DNA from: Alphaproteobacteria bacterium UBA2966
GTDB lineage: Bacteria; Pseudomonadota; Alphaproteobacteria; UBA2966
DNA length: 10,140 bases
NCBI GenBank assembly: GCA_002348365.1
Contig: DEBC01000013.1
Span: forward strand, 1-10,140
Reading direction: 5' to 3'
In this document: positions 1 through 4,850 of the stretch, piece after piece
How positions within the stretch are numbered: position 1 is the first letter of the stretch
Layout: the number at the start of each line of letters is the position of its first letter
The notes under the pieces: model-generated
What the model was told of the DNA's origin: nothing
Database searches by the model: none
Seen by the model: the letters and a program-made list of their open reading frames with translations, nothing else
Translations under genes and position numbers: made by a program

Positions 1-246
1 AATATCGACCAACTGGGGAGAGCCCCGCAGCGACTCTGCCAGTGGCTCGGCAATATCGCGCGGTTTCATGCCCGCGGATTTTGCCAGTACGAGTGCCGCG
101 TTGGTTGCGACGTCACCGTGCGTTGGGTCGCGCGGGGGTTCCACGTTGATGGCTCCCAGATCGAGTCCGGGCCGAAGTATTTTAGAGGCCACCAAATCTT
201 CAATTGATTTGATAACAATAGACCGTAAATATTTGTAATAATCCAT
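1..246 (-). CDS. argS: Arginyl-tRNA synthetase, N-terminal part (runs off the window)
   Basis: Class I synthetase that charges tRNA-Arg with arginine in the cytoplasm. Only the first 82 codons are present; the frame is open to base 1. The translation starts MDYYKYLRSIV and contains VEPPRDPTHGDVATNAA (about residues 36-52), followed by a VLAKSAGMKPRDIAEPLAE-type stretch. This is the conserved N-terminal additional domain found at the front of ArgS, ahead of the catalytic HIGH motif, which lies outside the window. The ATG (246-244) is 11 bases after the dgt stop, so the two are almost certainly co-transcribed. No Shine-Dalgarno is visible (the upstream bases are AT-rich, AATAATAA), so translation may depend on coupling to dgt. 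dgt followed by argS is a conserved alphaproteobacterial arrangement. Identification is firm; only the start is inferred. Confidence 0.93.
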   Translation of the reverse strand, partial: MDYYKYLRSIVIKSIEDLVASKILRPGLDLGAINVEPPRDPTHGDVATNAALVLAKSAGMKPRDIAEPLAESLRGSPQLVDI

Positions 247-257
247 TTATTATTTAT

Positions 258-1448
258 CTAACCAAATAAGCGCTCGTGCTCTGAAAGCGCGTAACGATCT
301 GTCATCCCTGCGATGAAATCACATGCCAGACGGGGGATTGTCGCGGGATCCGATCCAAGCGCGGTTTCACGCCACTCCTCCGGCATTCTTTGTGGTTCGT
401 GCAGATACAATTCAAATATCTCGGCGATGACCTGGCGCCCCCGGTCAGACATTTGGTTTACCTTATCGTGCCGGTACATGTTGGCGAACAGGAATTCTTT
501 CAAGGCGCGATCTCCTTCGCCCATCTCCTCTGACATCCCGATGACAAGTCTGTCTGCATGACGCACGTCATCCACACTCGTCGGCTCAACTTCGTTGAGC
601 CGCCTCACCGATACAGTGACCACATCGGTGATCATCACCGATATCAAGCGCCGTATCGTCTCGTGGATGGCCCGCGGACGCTCAATGTCCGGGTACAAGG
701 TGCGCACTTCCGACAGAACCGGGGCCACGAGAGGAACTTCGTCGAGATCGCCCAGGTCGAACAATCCGGCCCGCAACCCATCGTCCAGATCGTGATTGTT
801 GTACGCGATGTCGTCGGCGATTGCGGCGACCTGCGCTTCGGCACTGGCGAAGGTGCCGAGTTCAAGGTCGTGGGCCGAAACATAATCGAGAAGGGTCTCA
901 TGCAACGGTTGGTCCGTTGCATTCATCGCATGTGGACCTGTCAGCGGGCCGTTGTGCTTTACGGCACCTTCGAGGGTTTCCCAAGTCAGGTTGAGGCCAT
1001 CGAATGAGGCATAGCGTCTTTCCAGCTTGGTCAGCACGCGTAGCGTCTGGGCGTTATGATCGAAACCTCCATAGGGACCCATTACGCGATCCAGTGCTTC
1101 CTCGCCGGCGTGACCGAACGGCGGGTGGCCCAGGTCATGGGACAACGCAAGTGTTTCGGCCAGGTCTTCGTTCAACCGGAGCGTCCGAGCAATCGTTCGC
1201 GCGATCTGAGCTACTTCCAATGAATGCGTGAGTCGCGTCCGGTAATGGTCACCTTCGTGGTACACGAAGACCTGGGTTTTGTGCTTGAGGCGTCGAAACG
1301 CGGTCGAATGAAGAATACGGTCTCGATCGCGCTGAAATGGCGTCCGGCTCTCGCTTTCGGGCTCGGAGTGGAGACGCCCCCGGCTCGCCGCCGGATCAGT
1401 TGCATAGGCCGCCGGCGACGGCGCATCGAAATGCGAATCGCCGTTCAT
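258..1448 (-). CDS. dgt: Deoxyguanosinetriphosphate triphosphohydrolase-like protein (HD domain)
   Basis: Cytoplasmic HD-superfamily hydrolase of the dGTPase type, which splits dNTPs into deoxynucleoside and triphosphate; alphaproteobacterial members are usually annotated 'dGTPase-like'. Numbered from the ATG at 1448 (396 aa): the conserved N-terminal block GRLH...RTPFQRDRDRI and TAFRRLKHKTQVF (about 35-61), the metal His in RLTHSLEVAQIAR (H75), the HD pair in SHDLGHPPFGHAGEEAL (H104-D105), and the later Asp in ADDIAYNNHDLDDG (about 211-224). Length is normal for the family. The frame extends upstream to a TTG at 1484 (408 aa), but I prefer the ATG: it is the better codon, and a GGAG lies about 13 bases before it, although that spacing is long. 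It sits 73 bases after the PEP-mutase-like gene and 11 bases before argS, on the same strand, so operon membership is likely. Confidence 0.93.
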   Translation of the reverse strand: MNGDSHFDAPSPAAYATDPAASRGRLHSEPESESRTPFQRDRDRILHSTAFRRLKHKTQVFVYHEGDHYRTRLTHSLEVAQIARTIARTLRLNEDLAETLALSHDLGHPPFGHAGEEALDRVMGPYGGFDHNAQTLRVLTKLERRYASFDGLNLTWETLEGAVKHNGPLTGPHAMNATDQPLHETLLDYVSAHDLELGTFASAEAQVAAIADDIAYNNHDLDDGLRAGLFDLGDLDEVPLVAPVLSEVRTLYPDIERPRAIHETIRRLISVMITDVVTVSVRRLNEVEPTSVDDVRHADRLVIGMSEEMGEGDRALKEFLFANMYRHDKVNQMSDRGRQVIAEIFELYLHEPQRMPEEWRETALGSDPATIPRLACDFIAGMTDRYALSEHERLFG

Positions 1449-1521
1449 GGCCGCGACACTACTCCGCGACCTGACGGCCTGCAACGCCGAACGCGAATCA
1501 CTTCGGATTTTCCCGAATAAC

Positions 1522-2403
1522 CTAGGCTTCCTCGCCCTCTTCCACCGTGGCGCTCTCTACTGCGAGCAAACGATCGATGTCGATGATCTCATGCAGGATA
1601 TCCTGTTCTGCTGCCGCATTGCCCTCTCCGACAGTTGGGTCAGGCTCGCCCCGCGCGATAGCGGCGTATGCAAGACGCAGCGCCTTATGCATGGCCAGCA
1701 GCGGCGTTGCGGGATCGACCAGAAAACGGTATCCGAGGTCATATAACTCCTGCTTGGTCATACCTAGGGATTCGATCCCGCCTCCAAGAGACTGCAGCAT
1801 GAGAGGTGCAGGCAGCCGCTCGCCCACGAAACGCAGATCCTCGGCCGTAGGAGCCAAGACAAAGAGCATGTCGGAGCCGGCTTCCTTGTAGGCTTCGGCC
1901 CTACGAATGGCGTCATCGTGCTTGCCACGACGGATCTGGTTTGTCCTGCCGATGATGACGAAGTCCGGGTCCCGCCGTGCGGCAACGGCTTCACGAATTT
2001 TGGCAACCATCAATTTCTGGGGAATGGCGTGCTCGATTCCGACGTGATGATGGACACGCTTGGGCAGGAGCTGGTCTTCGAACTCGATTCCCGCCGCGCC
2101 GGCCGCCTCGCTCATGGCCATGGTGCGATGAAGGTGGACAGGATCTCCCCAACCGCAGGTGCCGTCGAGAACGAGAGGCAAAGAACAGGCGCTGCGAATG
2201 GCCACACAATCCTGAATAACCTGCTCCAGGGACAGGTTTGCCTCAAGGTGAGTGTTGATGTAGCCCAACGGCCCGCCACCCAGATATATCGCTTTGAACC
2301 CCTCACGCTCGGCCATCTTGGCCGTCAGAGGATTCATCACATGGGGCGCGACGAGCGGTTCAGACCCTTCAAGCAGGTCTCGGAATATGCGTCCGGCTGT
2401 CAT
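1522..2403 (-). CDS. Isocitrate lyase/PEP mutase superfamily protein with an atypical active site
   Basis: A 293-residue (beta/alpha)8-barrel protein of the isocitrate lyase/phosphoenolpyruvate mutase superfamily, whose members make or break C-C or C-P bonds next to a 2-oxo acid carboxylate. Seen: VAPHVMNPLTAKMAEREGF (18-36), the YLGGG loop (40-44), LDGTCGWGDP (79-88), the FED metal acid (108-110), the gating loop LLPKRVHHHVGIEH (112-125) and IIGRTNQ (150-156). In PEP mutase and the lyases the 79-88 region reads D-x-D-x-G-(Y/F)-G with two metal Asp; here the second is Thr82. The KKCGH loop Cys of isocitrate and methylisocitrate lyases is missing, with a run of three His nearby. Substrate therefore unknown. 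The C-terminal tail (about 265-293) is acidic. The start ATG overlaps the pdxA stop as ATGA (2400-2403) with no SD, implying translational coupling. Confidence 0.85.
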   Translation of the reverse strand: MTAGRIFRDLLEGSEPLVAPHVMNPLTAKMAEREGFKAIYLGGGPLGYINTHLEANLSLEQVIQDCVAIRSACSLPLVLDGTCGWGDPVHLHRTMAMSEAAGAAGIEFEDQLLPKRVHHHVGIEHAIPQKLMVAKIREAVAARRDPDFVIIGRTNQIRRGKHDDAIRRAEAYKEAGSDMLFVLAPTAEDLRFVGERLPAPLMLQSLGGGIESLGMTKQELYDLGYRFLVDPATPLLAMHKALRLAYAAIARGEPDPTVGEGNAAAEQDILHEIIDIDRLLAVESATVEEGEEA

Positions 2404-3440
2404 GTCGCGGACGCTCGAGCAAGCTGACGGGCGGCAATTGTTGCGACCAGATTGAAGGCAAATCGCAATGCACTCACGCGGGCGACACCCTTGCCAACAA
2501 TGTCGTAGGCGCTGCCCTGGGCGGAAGTGGTGATCGGCATAGGTAGGCCGCCCAGCAGCGTGAGGCCACGATCGAAACCCATCATTTTCATCGCGATCTG
2601 ACTCTGGTCGTGGTACATCGCCACGATTCCATCTACGCGACCATCCTTGCCGAGCAGGAAAACACTGTCGGGGGGCCAGGGACCGACGACGTCGTACCCT
2701 TTGGATCTGGCGCGCTCAACCGCCGGGCCGATGACCTCGATCTCCTCTCTCCCGAAGTTGCCGTTGTCCCCTGCGTGGGGATTGAGTGCAGCCACGGCGA
2801 GCCGGGGATTGTCAATTCCTGCATCATAGACCGTATCGTGCAGGCGGCGTACGGCAGCCAAGACTTCGTCCTCGGTGATCAGGCTCGCGACGTCTTTCAG
2901 TGCGACATGGCTGGTGACGCGGGTGGTCCACAGTCCCTCGACCGCGTTCAACTCTTTCGCCAAGCCTTTGACACCAAGATGAGCTGCAAGGTGCTGCATT
3001 TCATCGGCTTCAGTCATGCCGCCAAGATGCAATGCCGTCTTATTGAGCGGAGCGAAACACACGCCGTCGATCGCTCCGGACATTGCCAATCCGACCGCGG
3101 TCTCAAGAGTCTGAAGAATCGAGCGCCCTGCGGCTTCGGTTGCCTGTCCCGGTGTCACCTCTTTTGGCGAAATGGTCTCCAGCAACAAATGAGCGATCTG
3201 GCCTTCAGTCAGCGGCTTCGAATCCGGTGTCCATTTCGGTAGCAACAAATCGACCCCGGCCGTGCGTGCGCCACTCTCAATGATGTGTTCATCACCGATC
3301 ACCAGGATGTCGGCTTCACGATCATCGTCCACATCGGAAATGAGTTTTGCCAGCAACTCCGGGCCGACGCCATTGGGATCGCCCGGTATGACACCGATAC
3401 GAGGTTTCGATCGTTCCAAAGTCGAGCCCGGCGTATTCAT
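2400..3440 (-). CDS. pdxA: PdxA-family NAD-dependent dehydrogenase (4-hydroxythreonine-4-phosphate dehydrogenase-like)
   Basis: 346 residues, normal PdxA length. Classical PdxA oxidises and decarboxylates 4-phosphohydroxy-L-threonine in pyridoxal phosphate synthesis; relatives (PdxA2, TphB) act on sugar-acid phosphates or aromatic dihydrodiols. Seen: the N-terminal RIGVIPGDPNGVGPELL (14-30), APLNKTALH (130-138), the three metal-ligand histidines in SHVALKD (H178), LNPHAGDNGNFGREE (H222) and AMYHDQ (H277), and the C-terminal GLPMPITTSAQGSAYDI (298-313). The substrate-binding GHTE of classical PdxA is GMTE here (141-144), and GPWPPDSVF replaces the usual GPyPaDtlF. I therefore read it as a PdxA subfamily member that may not serve vitamin B6 synthesis. 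It leads the operon, and its stop overlaps the next gene's start. No SD precedes its own ATG, which overlaps the stop of a short upstream ORF. Family is firm, substrate open. Confidence 0.9.
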   Translation of the reverse strand: MNTPGSTLERSKPRIGVIPGDPNGVGPELLAKLISDVDDDREADILVIGDEHIIESGARTAGVDLLLPKWTPDSKPLTEGQIAHLLLETISPKEVTPGQATEAAGRSILQTLETAVGLAMSGAIDGVCFAPLNKTALHLGGMTEADEMQHLAAHLGVKGLAKELNAVEGLWTTRVTSHVALKDVASLITEDEVLAAVRRLHDTVYDAGIDNPRLAVAALNPHAGDNGNFGREEIEVIGPAVERARSKGYDVVGPWPPDSVFLLGKDGRVDGIVAMYHDQSQIAMKMMGFDRGLTLLGGLPMPITTSAQGSAYDIVGKGVARVSALRFAFNLVATIAARQLARASAT

Positions 3441-3517
3441 GAAGAGACATCTTGATCCAAGCGATGTAGACGAACCACTCCGCGTGTTGTGCGGGCTGGA
3501 AACAGTTCACGATCCAT
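3437..3517 (-). CDS. Putative 26-codon leader ORF ahead of pdxA
   Basis: A short reading frame starting at ATG 3517-3515, preceded by AAGGA with a 6-base spacer (plus-strand TCCTT at 3524-3528). It codes for about 26 residues beginning MDRELFPAR. Its TGA (3439-3437) overlaps the pdxA ATG (3440-3438) as ATGA. pdxA itself has no recognisable SD, so ribosomes finishing this ORF could re-initiate on pdxA. The peptide has no domain I recognise and no run of a single amino acid that would suggest amino-acid attenuation. It may be a real leader peptide or a chance ORF; the SD plus exact start/stop overlap is the only support. Confidence 0.4.
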   Translation of the reverse strand: MDRELFPARTTRGVVRLHRLDQDVSS

Positions 3518-3579
3518 CAATCATCCTTCTCTATTGCCGATCGAGAATCAACGGAAGGTGGCCGGGAGCGAGGATGAAA

Positions 3580-3607
3580 TTGACAAGCGCTTTATGATTC
3601 TTACATA
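3580..3607 (+). promoter_or_regulatory. Candidate promoter for the erpA transcript
   Basis: A perfect -35 hexamer TTGACA lies at 3580-3585. At 16-base spacing there is a weaker -10-like TACATA at 3602-3607 (3 of 6 matches to TATAAT). Transcription would start near 3613-3616, just before the palindrome at 3623-3637, which is a sensible place for a repressor site. The -35 is convincing; the -10 is poor. Confidence 0.35.
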
Positions 3608-3616
3608 CATAGGAGC

Positions 3617-3622
3617 ATTATA
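3617..3622 (-). promoter_or_regulatory. Perfect -10 box facing pdxA
   Basis: Read on the minus strand this is an exact TATAAT. The 15-bp palindrome abuts its upstream side and so would occupy the -10/-35 spacer. No good -35 hexamer is present 16-18 bases upstream (the bases there read AACAAT or similar), so the promoter may need an activator or be weak. A transcript from here would have a 5' leader of roughly 170 bases before pdxA, containing the 26-codon leader ORF. Confidence 0.35.
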
Positions 3623-3660
3623 TGAGAACTGTTCTCAACATTGTTGGCGATCGAATATGA
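3622..3660 (+). CDS. Putative 12-codon leader ORF ahead of the Fe-S carrier gene
   Basis: A 12-residue frame, MRTVLNIVGDRI, starts at ATG 3622. It has a strong SD, AGGAG (3611-3615), at a 6-base spacing. Its TGA (3658-3660) overlaps the ATG of the A-type carrier gene (3657-3659) as ATGA. The carrier gene has no SD of its own, so coupled re-initiation is the simplest reading. The palindrome lies within its first codons, so operator and leader overlap, and the RNA could fold there into a 6-bp stem with a 3-base loop. I recognise no homology. Too short for confidence from coding statistics; the support is SD plus overlap. Confidence 0.5.
   Translation: MRTVLNIVGDRI
3623..3637. promoter_or_regulatory. 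Perfect 15-bp palindrome, candidate Irr/Fur-family operator
   Basis: TGAGAAC-T-GTTCTCA: 7-base arms with a single central base, no mismatch. It lies between the two divergent transcription units, next to the minus-strand TATAAT and just downstream of the plus-strand promoter candidate. From memory, the alphaproteobacterial Irr box (iron control element) has the form TTAGAAnnnTTCTAA; this site fits that layout with one change per arm. Control of an Fe-S carrier gene by an iron or heme regulator would make sense, but the assignment is inference. A LexA-like or other dimeric regulator could equally use a GAAC...GTTC palindrome. Confidence 0.5.
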
Positions 3661-4001
3661 GTGAACTCGACCTGGCACCGATGACATTGAGCGAGAATGC
3701 GGCCAAGCGCATTCGCTTCTTGATGGACCAGGAAAATCAACCGGAGGCAGCCGTGCGTGTCGCCGTCAGTGGCGGAGGGTGTGCGGGTTTCCAGTACGGT
3801 TTTGATTTCGACAACAGCATTGCGGATGACGATTTCGTATTCGAGCGTGATGGCGCGCGAATCGTTGTGGATCCACTATCTCTCAGTTTTCTGCAGGGGT
3901 CCGAAGTGGATTACGTGGAGGAACTGATTGGTGCGTCCTTCCAGATCACCATCCCGAGCGCGTCATCTTCGTGCAGTTGCGGGACATCGTTCGCGATGTG
4001 A
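3657..4001 (+). CDS. erpA: A-type iron-sulfur cluster carrier (ErpA/IscA/HesB family)
   Basis: A 114-residue cytoplasmic carrier that accepts Fe-S clusters from the assembly scaffold and passes them to apo-enzymes. The three cluster-ligand cysteines are present: C42 in SGGGCAGFQYGF, and C106 and C108 in the C-terminal SCSCGTSF. Family members usually read SCGCG..F there, so the intervening Gly is Ser in this protein, and the usual NPNA before it reads IPSA. The frame is open upstream to 3489, but I place the start at MSELDLAPMTLSENAAKRI because that matches the family N-terminus and length; the extension resembles nothing. The start overlaps the stop of a 12-codon leader ORF (ATGA), and no SD lies directly before it. 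The gene is followed by an intrinsic terminator. Confidence 0.92.
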   Translation: MSELDLAPMTLSENAAKRIRFLMDQENQPEAAVRVAVSGGGCAGFQYGFDFDNSIADDDFVFERDGARIVVDPLSLSFLQGSEVDYVEELIGASFQITIPSASSSCSCGTSFAM

Positions 4002-4024
4002 GGCCGATCCAATTGTGGTATGAG

Positions 4025-4051
4025 AAGGTCCGGGCTTCCGGGCCTTTTTTT
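4025..4051 (+). terminator. Rho-independent terminator after the Fe-S carrier gene
   Basis: An 8-bp GC-rich stem, AGGTCCGG / CCGGGCCT (4026-4033 with 4038-4045, one G-U pair), with a GCTT loop, followed by a run of seven T (4045-4051). An extra A-T pair can extend the base. It begins 24 bases after the carrier's stop codon and ends 23 bases before xth. xth must therefore rely on readthrough or on a promoter overlapping this short gap, where I see none that is clear. Confidence 0.88.
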
Positions 4052-4074
4052 ATGACATACAGGATCACTGCAGC

Positions 4075-4845
4075 ATGAAAATCGCGACCTGGAACGTGAA
4101 CTCGATCAAGGCTCGTTTACCCCACGTCATCGATTACCTCCGTGACGAAGCACCGGATGTGGTTTTGCTTCAGGAGACGAAGGTTGTCGACGAGGCATTT
4201 CCCGCCCTGGAAATCGAAGATCTCGGATACAACGTCACGGCGCATGGACAAAAGACCTATAACGGCGTGGCAATCCTCAGCAAACAGCCGATCGATGACG
4301 TGATGCGCGGGCTCCCGGGGGACGACTCCGACGAACAGGCCCGTTATGTGGAGGGAACCGTGGGAACCGTCCGAGTGGCATCAATATATCTGCCCAATGG
4401 AAACCCCATCGGCACCGAGAAGTTTACCTACAAGCTGTCGTGGATGGCTCGGCTGCGTAGTCGCATGCAGGAACTTCTTGAACTGGAAGAGACCTGCGTT
4501 TTTGGCGGTGACTACAACGTCTGCCCGACCGATATCGATGTCTTCGATCCACCTGGATTCGCTGGCGACGCTCTATGCCAACCTGAATCCAGAAATCTGT
4601 TCCGTTCCATGGTGTACCTGGGTCTGACCGATGCCTTGCGGGTTTATCACCCCGAACCCGGCGTCTACTCCTATTGGGACTATCAGCGCGGAGCGTGGCC
4701 CAAGGATCACGGCCTGAGGATCGATCATCTACTGCTGACGCCACAGGCCGCTGATCGGCTCAAGGCGGCGGATGTTGATCGCCGCCCCCGCGGTAAGGAA
4801 AAGGCATCGGACCACACGCCGGTCTGGTGCGAGCTTGAGGAGTAA
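4075..4845 (+). CDS. xth: Exodeoxyribonuclease III (AP endonuclease)
   Basis: A 256-residue member of the exonuclease III / endonuclease-exonuclease-phosphatase family, acting in base-excision repair by cutting the backbone 5' to abasic sites and trimming 3' ends. All catalytic motifs are visible: N7 in TWNVNSI, E34 in LLQETK, NGVAI (63-67), YLPNG (105-109), D146 and N148 in GGDYN, D217-H218 in RIDHLL, and the terminal SDHTPV (D246-H247). Length is normal. The ATG has an AGGA 10 bases upstream (4061-4064). The gene ends 5 bases before the GcvT-SHMT fusion, whose SD lies inside the last xth codons, so the two are likely co-transcribed despite unrelated roles. Confidence 0.95.
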   Translation: MKIATWNVNSIKARLPHVIDYLRDEAPDVVLLQETKVVDEAFPALEIEDLGYNVTAHGQKTYNGVAILSKQPIDDVMRGLPGDDSDEQARYVEGTVGTVRVASIYLPNGNPIGTEKFTYKLSWMARLRSRMQELLELEETCVFGGDYNVCPTDIDVFDPPGFAGDALCQPESRNLFRSMVYLGLTDALRVYHPEPGVYSYWDYQRGAWPKDHGLRIDHLLLTPQAADRLKAADVDRRPRGKEKASDHTPVWCELEE

Positions 4846-4850
4846 CCAAC

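Noticed and set aside
558..1007. 149-codon plus-strand ORF opposite dgt
   Set aside because: Shadow of the dgt coding strand with no recognisable domain; dgt motifs are intact on the other strand.
1502..1517. Hairpin TTCGG-ATTTTC-CCGAA between the PEP-mutase-like gene and dgt as a terminator
   Set aside because: Only 5 bp of stem and no T-run after it in the direction of transcription; dgt and the upstream gene are probably still co-transcribed.
2610..3242. 210-codon plus-strand ORF opposite pdxA
   Set aside because: Antisense shadow in GC-biased coding DNA; pdxA family motifs run through the entire region on the minus strand.
3489..3656. 56-residue N-terminal extension of the Fe-S carrier frame
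   Set aside because: It does not look like the family, covers the promoter and operator region, and the start at 3657 gives the normal carrier length.
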